The position numbers were made by a program, and so were the translations under genes. The notes below the pieces were generated by a model. That model saw only the letters and a program-made list of their open reading frames with translations, was not told the DNA's origin and did no database searches. Source: an uncultured Clostridia bacterium (GTDB taxonomy: Bacteria; Bacillota; Clostridia; Oscillospirales; Acutalibacteraceae). Taken from it: 64,000 nt of DNA. The stretch covers positions 1 through 64,000 of the forward strand of contig CAMHQC010000002.1 of NCBI GenBank assembly GCA_946187325.1, given 5' to 3'. Positions 47,348-57,071 of this stretch are shown here, in pieces. Within the stretch, counting starts at the first letter, position 1; each line of letters starts with the position of its first letter.

Positions 47348-49015
47348 TTATTTTCTGAGAAGTAATCCCTGAGCCAAGTCCTCTTTAGCTTGAGCTTTTA
47401 CCTTAAAGTGCTGTTTTTTACCTGTAGCGGTTCTCGGAACATCGTCCACAAGTCTGAAATATCTCGGTACTTGGTATTTAGATAGGTTAGGGGAGTTCTT
47501 ACAGTAATCTAAAATCTCAGCCACTGTAACGTCCTTATCCTCGGGAATAATATAAGCGACTACCGCTTCGCCTCGTGTTTTATCGGGAACCGAGGTTACT
47601 ATACATTCCTTAACCTTGTCGAACATATTTATAGCTTCTTCAATACGCGCGGGGTAGATATTTTCGCCCTTACTGATAATCATATCGTCCTTGCGTCCCG
47701 CAACGGTTACGAAATTGTTTTTGTCCCAGGTTCCGATATCGCCTGTGTACATCCAGCCCTTGTAGAACTTTTCTTTAGTAACCTTCTCGTTGTTTACATA
47801 ACAGTAGGTGGTCTTAGCCGGACATTTTATAATAATCTCGCCCTCAGCGGTGTTGTCGGTTTCTACTAACTCGTCGGGCTCGGCTTTTCTGTCCTCGTAA
47901 ACCTTTACGATTCTAACCTCGTCGTCGGTACAGCTTTTGCCGGCGGTTCCTGACATTTCGGGTAAATCCTGAGGTCTTAAAAATGTGTTCCAGAATGATT
48001 CCGTAGTGCCGTAGCCGTTGAAGATGTTCGGCGTAAGCACTTCCTGGAAACGAATACAATCCTGCTTCTCAAGCGGACTTCCCATTGTTATAATGCCTTT
48101 AAGCGAGCTTATATCCTTGGGGTGCTTTTCCTGACGGGTAGCGAGCAGTCCGAGTACGGACGGAACGCCGATAAGGAAAGTAACCTTGTGTTTCTGAACG
48201 TAGTCGAGAGTAGTTTTCGGGTGGAAATCTCTCATAATAACGAGCTGAGCTCCCGCGTAAAGCGTCGGCGTAATACCGCCCGAGTGAATACCGCCTCTGT
48301 GGAACCAAGGAGTCATATTCATTGTTTTGTCGTACGGAGAAAGCGGAAAGTGCATCATTACATCGTGAGCCGAAAGAACCTCGTTGATGTTGTTGAGCGG
48401 AACGCCCTTGGGAGTACCCGTAGTACCCGAGGTCTGAAGTCTTAAAACCTCGTCGTAAATATGAGGCTTAAAGTCAATCGGAGGATCGTTCTCGCTTTGT
48501 GAGTTAACGTAGTCCTCGTATTTAATATGTCCCTCGGGGGCTTGGTCGTATTTCTTTAAGTAATCCGCCATAATCACAATTTCGGGTTTGTGTTTTGCGA
48601 GCTCTAATGCCTTAACAGCGGTTTTAGTGATAGCGCTGTCGTAAACATATACCTTGGGCTTGTTGTGGTCGATAATCTCGGCAGTTTCCCCGGGAGAAAG
48701 GTTGAAGTTAGCGGGGTTAGAGATGGCGCCGAGCTTCTGCGGAGCAATATGGCAGAATATAAAGTAAGGCGAGTTGTAAAGCTGATAGAAAACTATATCG
48801 CTCTTTTTAACGCCGTCCTTTTTCATAGCGTTAGCGAACTTGTTACACTCGGCGTTAAGCTCCTTATAGCTCCATTTGTTTTGAGTAAGCGGATCAAAAA
48901 CCGCGGTTTTATCAGAAAATCTGAGTACATTTCTTAAAAAGCCGTTGAGCCAGGTGTATTCTGATTCAAATGTTTCTTTGAACATTGTGATGTCGTATGT
49001 AAAGTTGTTATCCAT
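47348..49015 (-). CDS. AMP-dependent acyl-adenylate/acyl-CoA synthetase
   Basis: LQTSGTTGTPKGVPL, GYGTTESFW, GWMYTGDIG, ARIEEAINMFDKVKE, PRTATGKKQH. Confidence 0.92.
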   Translation of the reverse strand: MDNNFTYDITMFKETFESEYTWLNGFLRNVLRFSDKTAVFDPLTQNKWSYKELNAECNKFANAMKKDGVKKSDIVFYQLYNSPYFIFCHIAPQKLGAISNPANFNLSPGETAEIIDHNKPKVYVYDSAITKTAVKALELAKHKPEIVIMADYLKKYDQAPEGHIKYEDYVNSQSENDPPIDFKPHIYDEVLRLQTSGTTGTPKGVPLNNINEVLSAHDVMMHFPLSPYDKTMNMTPWFHRGGIHSGGITPTLYAGAQLVIMRDFHPKTTLDYVQKHKVTFLIGVPSVLGLLATRQEKHPKDISSLKGIITMGSPLEKQDCIRFQEVLTPNIFNGYGTTESFWNTFLRPQDLPEMSGTAGKSCTDDEVRIVKVYEDRKAEPDELVETDNTAEGEIIIKCPAKTTYCYVNNEKVTKEKFYKGWMYTGDIGTWDKNNFVTVAGRKDDMIISKGENIYPARIEEAINMFDKVKECIVTSVPDKTRGEAVVAYIIPEDKDVTVAEILDYCKNSPNLSKYQVPRYFRLVDDVPRTATGKKQHFKVKAQAKEDLAQGLLLRK

Positions 49016-49039
49016 AATTACTCCTTTGTTTAAGAGAAT

Positions 49040-50263
49040 TTATCCCTCGTACTTGCCGACGATAACGCTCGAGTTCTGACCGCCGAAGCCGAAGGCGTTG
49101 GACATAGCGTATTTAATATCAGCCTTTCTTGCTTCGTTGGCGATAAAGTCGATATCGCAGTCGGGGATAGGGTTGTCTAAATTAATTGTCGGGGGAAGTA
49201 TTCCTGTTTCAATCGCTTTAATACAGGAGATTACCTCCGTGATACCGCCCGCGCCCATCATATGACCTGTAGAGCCCTTGGTTGAGCTTACGAGCGGAGT
49301 TTTATCTTTAAATACTTCCATTACGGCGTGAGTTTCAACCTCGTCGCCCTTGGGGGTGGAAGTTCCGTGAGCGTTAATATATCCGATATCCTCGGGCTTA
49401 AGTCCGCCTTCTTCTAACGCCTGACGCATACAAGCGATAGCGCCCTTTCCCTCGGGATGAGGCGCTGTTACGTGGTAAGCGTCCGAGGTGTTGCCGCAAG
49501 CTATAAGCTCGCCTAAAATCTTAGCTCCTCTGGCTTTAGCGTGTTCCTCGGTTTCGAGTACGAGCGCGCCGCCGCCTTCGCCGATTACAAATCCGTCTCT
49601 CGCTTCGTCAAACGGACGTGAGGCTTTCTGAGGATTGTCGTTGTTACGGGAAAGAGCCTTAGCGTTTGCGAGACTGTAAATAAAAATCGGACAGTGAGCC
49701 GACTCCGCTCCAACCGCGAGCATAACGTCAGCCTTGCCTGCTTTTAAAAGCATAGAGGCCTGATAAATGGCGTCGCCGCCTGACGAACAAGCCGTTGATA
49801 CGGTAAAGCTCGGGCCCTGGATATTGTGGGCGATGGCGATGTTAGCCGCCGCGATATTGCCGAGAATTTTCGGAATAAATCTCGGACCGACTTTCTTATG
49901 GGAAGCTCCCGTTAAAGCCTCCTGGGTAAACGCGATAGTTGAAATACCGCTCATAGCGGTTCCCATAATAATACCTGTTCTGGCGGGCTCAATCTCAAGC
50001 TCGGACTGTTTAAGCGCTTCCTCAGCCGCTATATAAGCGTACTGCATAAAAGCGTCGGTTTTTCTGACAACGTCCTTGGGAAGATAATCCGCGGGGTTAA
50101 AGTCCTTAACCTCGCCCGCGATCTGTACCGCCAGTTCGCTCGTATCGAAGCTCTGGATTTTATCTATACCCGATTTACCCTCGATTAAACTGTTATAAAA
50201 ATTATCTACGCCGATTCCTACGGGAGTAATCGCTCCCATACCCGTGATAACTATTTTACCCAT
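49040..50263 (-). CDS. fabF: beta-ketoacyl-ACP synthase II
   Basis: VITGMGAITPVG, STACSSGGDAIYQA, INAHGTSTPKGD, STKGSTGHMMGAGG, NAFGFGGQNSS. Confidence 0.94.
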   Translation of the reverse strand: MGKIVITGMGAITPVGIGVDNFYNSLIEGKSGIDKIQSFDTSELAVQIAGEVKDFNPADYLPKDVVRKTDAFMQYAYIAAEEALKQSELEIEPARTGIIMGTAMSGISTIAFTQEALTGASHKKVGPRFIPKILGNIAAANIAIAHNIQGPSFTVSTACSSGGDAIYQASMLLKAGKADVMLAVGAESAHCPIFIYSLANAKALSRNNDNPQKASRPFDEARDGFVIGEGGGALVLETEEHAKARGAKILGELIACGNTSDAYHVTAPHPEGKGAIACMRQALEEGGLKPEDIGYINAHGTSTPKGDEVETHAVMEVFKDKTPLVSSTKGSTGHMMGAGGITEVISCIKAIETGILPPTINLDNPIPDCDIDFIANEARKADIKYAMSNAFGFGGQNSSVIVGKYEG

Positions 50264-50412
50264 AATCTGCCTCCTGCTAATTATTTGTATTTTGCATATT
50301 CTTATGCTATAATTGAATTATAACAAAATTTACCTGTTAATTCTACTTTTTTTTAATGCAAAAAACCGCTTGTAAACTGCTGTTCTATTCAGTTTAAGCA
50401 TAAGGAGATACC

Positions 50413-51321
50413 ATGGATCATATTCAGCTAAAGTGCTTTATTTCGGTGGCGAGAACTTTAAGCTTCTCGGAAGCCGCCCGCAGAAATTACGTCAGCCAGT
50501 CAACCGTGAGCCGATATATCAAAGATCTCGAAAAAGAGTTCGGGGTAAAGCTTTTCGAGCGGACCAGACGAGATGTCGCGCTTACTAACGAGGGCAAGCT
50601 TATTTTGCCTTACGCCCAGGAGATTATCGACACTCTGAATAAGGCTGTATCAGCGGTAAGCCGTCTCCATAACGGAAGCGGCGGAAGACTCAGGCTCGCC
50701 TATGACTGCACCTCGATTGATTATCCGACAAAGTGTCTCAGAAGCTTTACAAAAAGATATCCTGATATCGCGGTCGAGATGGTTAAGCTGTCGGGTTCGG
50801 AAATCGAGTCCGAGATGAACTCGGGCGATTATGATTTTTATTTTATGCTCAGGGATATGCTCCCCGATAACGATAATATCGACAGCATTATTACCCATAA
50901 GGACACGCTTAATCTCCTTCTTCCGAAAAACTACAAGCTCAGCGGTAAGGAGGTTAACGGTATCAACCTTAAAAACCAGCGGTTCGCCTTATTGTCCGAG
51001 TTCGAAAGCCCTATACTCTATATGGAAATTATGGATATTTTCCGTACTTTCCATTTCGCTCCCGATTCGATAATAGAGTTTAGCGACGTACGCTCGGTCT
51101 ATATGGCTGTAGCAGCGGGAATGGGTGTTTCGGTGTTGCCGAAAGGCTTAATTGACAATTGCGGTATTCCCGATGTAAAAGGGCTTGATTTCAGCGGAAT
51201 TGAAACCGATTTAACCTATGTGCTCGCGTGGCGCAGAAATAACTCCAATCCCGCCGCCCATCTTTTCTTGGATACGGTTAACCGCGAGAACGTCGAGGAC
51301 GACGAGGAGTACGTTATTTAG
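50413..51321 (+). CDS. LysR-family transcriptional regulator
   Basis: N-terminal HTH LKCFISVARTLSFSEAARRNYVSQSTVSRYIKDLEKEFGVKLFERTRR. Confidence 0.93.
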   Translation: MDHIQLKCFISVARTLSFSEAARRNYVSQSTVSRYIKDLEKEFGVKLFERTRRDVALTNEGKLILPYAQEIIDTLNKAVSAVSRLHNGSGGRLRLAYDCTSIDYPTKCLRSFTKRYPDIAVEMVKLSGSEIESEMNSGDYDFYFMLRDMLPDNDNIDSIITHKDTLNLLLPKNYKLSGKEVNGINLKNQRFALLSEFESPILYMEIMDIFRTFHFAPDSIIEFSDVRSVYMAVAAGMGVSVLPKGLIDNCGIPDVKGLDFSGIETDLTYVLAWRRNNSNPAAHLFLDTVNRENVEDDEEYVI

Positions 51322-51322
51322 C

Positions 51323-51751
51323 TCAGGATTTTACGAGCGAAATAAGCTTTTTGTGTTCCTCGGGGAAATCCTTTCTGAACGAGAGATAGGGGAGATACTG
51401 TTCATTTCCGTTTTCCTTAGCGAAAAAGTGCGAGCTTTCGCCTGTGTAACACAGCGCTTCGGTATCTTCGTTATAAATTTTGTAAGCGAACGTCATCTTA
51501 ATTCCCTTATACTCCTTGAGTTCAACCTCTACCCTGAACGGATCGTCGAACCTCAGATAATCGAGAAAGTTTTCACAGGCGCTCGCCGCGGGGATAATAC
51601 ATCCTCGGCTTTCGAGCTGTTTGTAGTCCATAATGTTTTCGTTACACCACTGAAGTCTCGCTTCTTCTATTATCTTTAGATAGTTAGAGTGATGAACTAC
51701 TCCCATTCGGTCGGTTTCGTAGTATTTAACGCGTCGTTTGTAAGAGAACAT
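51323..51751 (-). CDS. acyl-CoA thioesterase, 4HBT hotdog fold (YbgC-like)
   Basis: YYETDRMGVVHHSNYLKIIEEARLQW. Confidence 0.9.
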   Translation of the reverse strand: MFSYKRRVKYYETDRMGVVHHSNYLKIIEEARLQWCNENIMDYKQLESRGCIIPAASACENFLDYLRFDDPFRVEVELKEYKGIKMTFAYKIYNEDTEALCYTGESSHFFAKENGNEQYLPYLSFRKDFPEEHKKLISLVKS

Positions 51752-51901
51752 TTCTTTGCTCCTTATTTCAATATTTATCAATTGACACCATTATTATAAA
51801 CAGACGTATTGTTTTTTACAATACCTCTCTCAATGCAAAAACGCACAAAAATAAATCAGCTTATGCAATTTCTGCATAAGCTGATTTTGCTAACTGTATT
51901 T

Positions 51902-52972
51902 TTATAGAATTGTTCCTCCGCCGACTACAGTATCGCCGTCGTATAAAACTACCGCCTGACCTTTGGAGATAGCGCGCTGAGGCTCGTCGAATACTATATG
52001 TATTCTGTCGTCGTCCGTTTGAACTACGACCGCGGGCTGTTCCTTTTGGTTGTATCTGACCTTAGCTTTTACTCTTATAGGCTCGGTGATTTTATCGCGG
52101 GTTATGAGGTTTAAATTATCGGCGTCAAGCTCGCTCGAGAATAAATCCTCGTTGCTTCCGAGAATTACCTTGTTATTAACTAAATCCTTTTCGCAAACAT
52201 ACATAGGGGCGGGGAGAGCTAAACCTAAGCCCTTGCGCTGACCGATAGTGTAACGTATAATTCCCTTATGCTCGCCTAAAACGTTGCCGTTTCTGTCTAC
52301 GAAGTCGCCTTTTTCATATTTTTTACCGGTATACTGTTCTATAAACTCGGCGTATTTGCCGTTAGGAACAAAACAGATATCCTGACTGTCGTGTTTTTTA
52401 GCGTTGATAAAGCCGTTTTCTTCGGCGATTTTACGCACTTCGGTTTTATTCATACTTCCTAACGGGAACAGAGTGTGTTTGAGCTGTTCCTGTGTTAGAG
52501 AATATAGTACATAGCTCTGGTCTTTGCTGTTGTCTACGGCTTTTTTGAGGATATATCTTCTGAGGCTTTCGTCATATTCAATCCTCGCGTAATGACCTGT
52601 TACGACATAGTCCATATTAAGCTCTTTCATCCTGAGCATAAGGCGGTCGAACTTAATATATCTGTTACAATCTATACATGGATTGGGCGTAGAGCCGTTT
52701 TCGTAAGCCTTGATAAAGCGTGAAATTACCTGCTCGTTAAAGCTGTCGCGGAAGTTGAAAACGTAATAGGGAATACCGAGCTTGTTGCAAACCGCCCGAG
52801 CGTCAGCGATATCGTCCTCGGAACAGCAGGTGTTGGTGTTTCTCTCGCCGATATCGTCGTTGTCGTACAGCTTCATTGTAATTCCCGTACAATCGTAGCC
52901 TTTTTCTTTAATTAAAAGAGAGGCGACTGAACTATCCACGCCGCCACTCATTGCTATTAATGCTTTTTCCAT
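51902..52972 (-). CDS. mnmA: tRNA-specific 2-thiouridylase
   Basis: ALIAMSGGVDSSVAS, NPCIDCNRYIKF, DSQDICFVPNGKY, GQRKGLGLA. Confidence 0.96.
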   Translation of the reverse strand: MEKALIAMSGGVDSSVASLLIKEKGYDCTGITMKLYDNDDIGERNTNTCCSEDDIADARAVCNKLGIPYYVFNFRDSFNEQVISRFIKAYENGSTPNPCIDCNRYIKFDRLMLRMKELNMDYVVTGHYARIEYDESLRRYILKKAVDNSKDQSYVLYSLTQEQLKHTLFPLGSMNKTEVRKIAEENGFINAKKHDSQDICFVPNGKYAEFIEQYTGKKYEKGDFVDRNGNVLGEHKGIIRYTIGQRKGLGLALPAPMYVCEKDLVNNKVILGSNEDLFSSELDADNLNLITRDKITEPIRVKAKVRYNQKEQPAVVVQTDDDRIHIVFDEPQRAISKGQAVVLYDGDTVVGGGTIL

Positions 52973-52973
52973 A

Positions 52974-53888
52974 TTAACCAAGTCTTATCATCTCGTCTAT
53001 ACATTTCTTAGCGTCTTTAATTGTTTTATCGTCGAGGATAATTTCCTCACCCGCGGTACCGTTTAAGCAGTTGTATAAATCCACTAAGGTAGTAGCTTTC
53101 ATATTAGGACAGATTAGCTTTAATGTTAGGTAATGGAAGTTTTTATCTGGGCACATATACTGTAAATGCTCCGCGATACTGATTTCCGTACCGATTATAA
53201 ACTCCTTTTTATCGGACTTAACCGCGTAGTTCATAATACCCGAGGTGGAACCTACGTAATCCGCCATAGCCGTTACCTCGGGAGTACATTCGGGGTGAAC
53301 TAATACCTCTGCCTCGGGATAAAGCTCCTTAGCCTTTTTAACGTCATCGGTGTTTACGCAGGCGTGAATCGGACATCCGCCCGAGAGAAGTTTAAAGTTC
53401 TTTTCGGGAATCTGTTTAGCCACATACGCTCCGAGGTTGCAGTCGGGGATAAAGAGAATGTTGTCGTTGTCTATTTTTTTACAGATTTCTACCGCCGACG
53501 AAGATGTTACGCATACGTCACAAATTGTTTTAAGCTCAGCCGTAGTGTTGATATAGGCTACTACGGTGTAGTCGGGGAACTGCTTTTTAACCTCGCTGAT
53601 TAAAGCCCTGTCCATCTGATCAGCCATCTGGCATCCCGCGTGAGGATTGGGCATATATACGTGTTTTTCGGGAGAGAGTATCTTACAGGTTTCAGCCATA
53701 AACCTTACTCCGCTCATAACGATTTTTTTATTCTCAACCTTACTCGCGTCTACCGAGAGTTTGTACGAGTCGCCAGTAAAATCGGCTACCTCGAGAATTT
53801 CTCTCGCCTGATAGCTGTGCGCGAGAATACAAATATCTTTCTCTTTTTTAAGTCTTATAATTTCGTTTTGAAGCTCGGAAATTGTCAT
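52974..53888 (-). CDS. nadA: quinolinate synthase
   Basis: ILAHSYQAREILEVADFTGDS, VHPECTPEVTAMADYVGSTSGI. Confidence 0.95.
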   Translation of the reverse strand: MTISELQNEIIRLKKEKDICILAHSYQAREILEVADFTGDSYKLSVDASKVENKKIVMSGVRFMAETCKILSPEKHVYMPNPHAGCQMADQMDRALISEVKKQFPDYTVVAYINTTAELKTICDVCVTSSSAVEICKKIDNDNILFIPDCNLGAYVAKQIPEKNFKLLSGGCPIHACVNTDDVKKAKELYPEAEVLVHPECTPEVTAMADYVGSTSGIMNYAVKSDKKEFIIGTEISIAEHLQYMCPDKNFHYLTLKLICPNMKATTLVDLYNCLNGTAGEEIILDDKTIKDAKKCIDEMIRLG

Positions 53889-54097
53889 AATCTCACCCCG
53901 AATAAAATTTTATATTATTATACATTTTTTATAATTCTACGTCAAGCGTAAGAATCTATATTAAAAACAAGCCCTGTTTTTATAAAAATAGTGACTTATT
54001 TTGTTAAAAATCGCTTATTTTACTATTTACTTTTTAAATTTTGTGTGTTATAATTCAGTAGTATAGATATGATATGACTTCTATGGAGGTAGAAACT

Positions 54098-54583
54098 ATG
54101 AAAAAAACTTTATCTATTATAGTTGCGGTTTTATTGGTTGCGCTTTCGGTAATGCCCGCGTTCGCTAAGAATCCCAGTCCGACCGCAAGTAAAGAATATA
54201 AAATTGTAGTTCACAACAACGAAGGCGGTTCGGGTTCTTATACAACTAAGATTGATAAAGACGGTAAACACGCTACTATCGTTGCTCATCCTAAGAACGG
54301 CTACAGATTTGTTAAGTGGATTATTAATGGTAAATACGAAATTACTAAGGGCGACCTTAACAGCAAGAAGCTCACTATTCTGTTAAAGGGCAACGTTGAG
54401 GCTACTCCTTACTTCGTTAAGAACGGTCAGAAGTCCGCCGGTTCCAAATCGGTTATCGTAAATGATTCTCCGACTTCACCGAAAACAGGCGATAATTCGT
54501 TAGTTTACATTATCACCCTGTCTTCTTTAGCGCTCGCGGCTTTTGTTGCTTTAGGCGTTAAGTTAGCGGCTTCCAAGAAATAA
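54098..54583 (+). CDS. small secreted cell-wall-sorted protein with InlB-B-repeat-like domain
   Basis: Signal peptide; GYRFVKWIINGK; C-terminal SPKTGDN + hydrophobic helix + ASKK tail. Confidence 0.72.
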   Translation: MKKTLSIIVAVLLVALSVMPAFAKNPSPTASKEYKIVVHNNEGGSGSYTTKIDKDGKHATIVAHPKNGYRFVKWIINGKYEITKGDLNSKKLTILLKGNVEATPYFVKNGQKSAGSKSVIVNDSPTSPKTGDNSLVYIITLSSLALAAFVALGVKLAASKK

Positions 54584-54710
54584 TTATTCTAAATACCAAA
54601 AGGCTTCTTCGGAAGCCTTTTTCTTTCGCTTAAATTTCGGTTTTAAATAATCTTGACAGCGTTTAACATACATATTATAATATAATAAAGTAATTATCGG
54701 GATTTTTTAT

Positions 54711-55493
54711 ATGAAAAGTAAAAAGACAAGCATATTTATAGTTTTAATAATAATTTTTCTGTTAATTGTACTCGGGTTTTTAGGGTACTTTATTTATGTA
54801 ATGTATAACGAGAATGTTTCCGACAAAAATATTTCTCAACAGCTCAGCTCGTCTGTAATATCAGATACAAAGAATACTAAATCCGAGAATAATAAAACGC
54901 CTAAAAATCCGATCGATTTCAAATCTCTAAAAAAAACCAATAAAGAGATTTTCGCGTGGATAAAAGTCCCCGATACTAATATCAATTATCCGATTCTCCA
55001 AAGTGAAAAGGCGGATGATTTTTATCTGCATCGGGATATTTACGGGAACAATAAATACGCCGGCTCGCTTTATATAGAGTATTGTAACGATACTGAGCTT
55101 ACCGACAGGGTAACAGTAGTTTACGGCCACAATATGATTGACGGCTCGATGTTCGCTAATCTTCACAAATTCGAGGATACCTCGTTTTTTGGTAAGCACA
55201 GGTATTTTTATGTTTATACGCCCGAAAGAAAGCTCACCTACGAGGTGGTTTCGGCGCATAACTATTCCACTAAGCATATTATGAATTCCTATAATTTTGC
55301 GGAGAAAAAGGTTTTTAAGGACTACTTAGAGTATATTCAAAATCCGCGAACAACCGTAAGGAATGTGAGAACTAAGCTTGACCACAAGCTTACTACCGAT
55401 GATAGAATTTTAACGTTAAGCACCTGCCTTAACGCGGGTGACGGAAGGTATCTTTTACAGGGGGTATTGGTAAAGGATGAGTTTACAAGGTAG
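54711..55493 (+). CDS. class B sortase
   Basis: DTNINYPILQSEKADDFYLHRDIYG, VVYGHNMIDGSMFANLHKFED, LTLSTCLNAGDGRYLLQGVLV. Confidence 0.92.
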   Translation: MKSKKTSIFIVLIIIFLLIVLGFLGYFIYVMYNENVSDKNISQQLSSSVISDTKNTKSENNKTPKNPIDFKSLKKTNKEIFAWIKVPDTNINYPILQSEKADDFYLHRDIYGNNKYAGSLYIEYCNDTELTDRVTVVYGHNMIDGSMFANLHKFEDTSFFGKHRYFYVYTPERKLTYEVVSAHNYSTKHIMNSYNFAEKKVFKDYLEYIQNPRTTVRNVRTKLDHKLTTDDRILTLSTCLNAGDGRYLLQGVLVKDEFTR

Positions 55494-56883
55494 AGAGGGT
55501 AACCATAATAATAATCCTCTGGATAAAGATGAGTCTAACGCGTTTTTAGATTTCCAAAATTCAGATTTTGAGAAAATAACAGGATTAAAACCCGAGCAAG
55601 TCGCTAAATCGGACGATTCCGAAATCATCGACGCTGAACGCGCCCATAAGCTCCAGGAAGCTATCGATCAGGAAAACTCCTCAGCGTATGAGGACTTAGA
55701 CGACTTCGTTTACAGACAGAATAAAAAGCGCGCGCGTACTTCGGGAAAACGCCATCATCACCGCCACAGAAGTCCGTCGAAGCTTTCGCCGGGACATAAA
55801 GGCTCGAAAATCAGAAAAAATCATAAGCATAAGCACCATTTTCATAAGCACCACCGCCGCAGGATGAAACGCTGGCAGAAGATTGCCGTCGGCATAATAG
55901 CCGCTCTTTTAGCGCTTATAGTTGTGGCGATATCTTTACTGGTACTTATGATTAACTCCGGTAAAAACTCGCTTCTCGATAAAGAGGGCTTGAACATCGA
56001 CGCTCCCAAGAACGCTAAAACTGTGGATAACGGCGAGTATATTATCTATAAGGGCAATAAGTATAAGTACAACGACAATATTACAAGCATACTCTGTATG
56101 GGTATTGATAAGGATACGCTTAATAAGGTTGACGGGGAAGTCGGAGCCGGCGGCGACGCCGACTCGATATTCATTATCGCTCTCGATTTATCCACAGGTA
56201 AGAGCAAGCTTATTAACATCTCCCGTGATACTATGACCGATATCGGTATTTATTCTACCGACGGAAGCTATATCGGCGAGCGAAAAGCTCAGCTCGCTCT
56301 GGCGTATGCTTACGGTAACGGTAAGGAGACAAGCTGTCATAATGAATTAGTTGCTGTAAGACAGCTTCTCTACAATATTCCGATTAATTCCTATCTTGCG
56401 CTTGAAATGCAGGGAATAGGCGAGATTAACGACGCTATGGGCGGAGTAAAGGTAGTTTCTCCCGAAACTATAGGCGAGTTTAAAAAGGGCAAATCTTATA
56501 CGCTCAGGGGCAGTATGGCTCAGTCGTTTGTAAGAAGCCGAAGCCACGCTACCGTACAGGGCAACTCGCTTCGTATGGAACGCCAGAAATCCTATATTGA
56601 AAGCTTCTCGTCGAGCTTGTTTAATAAAACTAAATCCGACATAATGTCTCCGCTTAATATTTATAACGTCGCGTCTAAGTATATTTGTACCGATATCGAC
56701 GCTAATAAGGTGTCGTATTTCTCGTATACCGCGGTTCGCGGAGGATATAACGGTTTTGAGATTAAAACCGTACCAGGTAAAACTAAAGCCGGTAAAAAGT
56801 ACGCCGAGTTCTATGTTGACGAGGATAAATGCTTCGAGATGTTCTTAGACGTCTATTACACCAAAGTCGGTAAAGTTGAATAA
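55477..56883 (+). CDS. LytR-CpsA-Psr family protein with His/Lys-rich cytoplasmic N-terminus
   Basis: ILCMGIDKDTLNKVDGEVGAGGDADSIFIIALDLSTGKSKLINISRDT; basic His-rich segment before the TM helix. Confidence 0.88.
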   Translation: MSLQGREGNHNNNPLDKDESNAFLDFQNSDFEKITGLKPEQVAKSDDSEIIDAERAHKLQEAIDQENSSAYEDLDDFVYRQNKKRARTSGKRHHHRHRSPSKLSPGHKGSKIRKNHKHKHHFHKHHRRRMKRWQKIAVGIIAALLALIVVAISLLVLMINSGKNSLLDKEGLNIDAPKNAKTVDNGEYIIYKGNKYKYNDNITSILCMGIDKDTLNKVDGEVGAGGDADSIFIIALDLSTGKSKLINISRDTMTDIGIYSTDGSYIGERKAQLALAYAYGNGKETSCHNELVAVRQLLYNIPINSYLALEMQGIGEINDAMGGVKVVSPETIGEFKKGKSYTLRGSMAQSFVRSRSHATVQGNSLRMERQKSYIESFSSSLFNKTKSDIMSPLNIYNVASKYICTDIDANKVSYFSYTAVRGGYNGFEIKTVPGKTKAGKKYAEFYVDEDKCFEMFLDVYYTKVGKVE

Positions 56884-57071
56884 TTATATAAGTTAAATAA
56901 GGCGGCTCAAATTGAAATTGAGCCGCCTTGTCGCGATTTTACATCTATAACTTAGAGCCGGTTCAAAACAAGCTTGAGCCGGCTCTTTAACCTTTTTAGA
57001 ATTTATAATTGATTGAGTGATTATTTGTATACAAAGATTTATAATTGTAATCTTTGCGCCCGGACTGCGAT

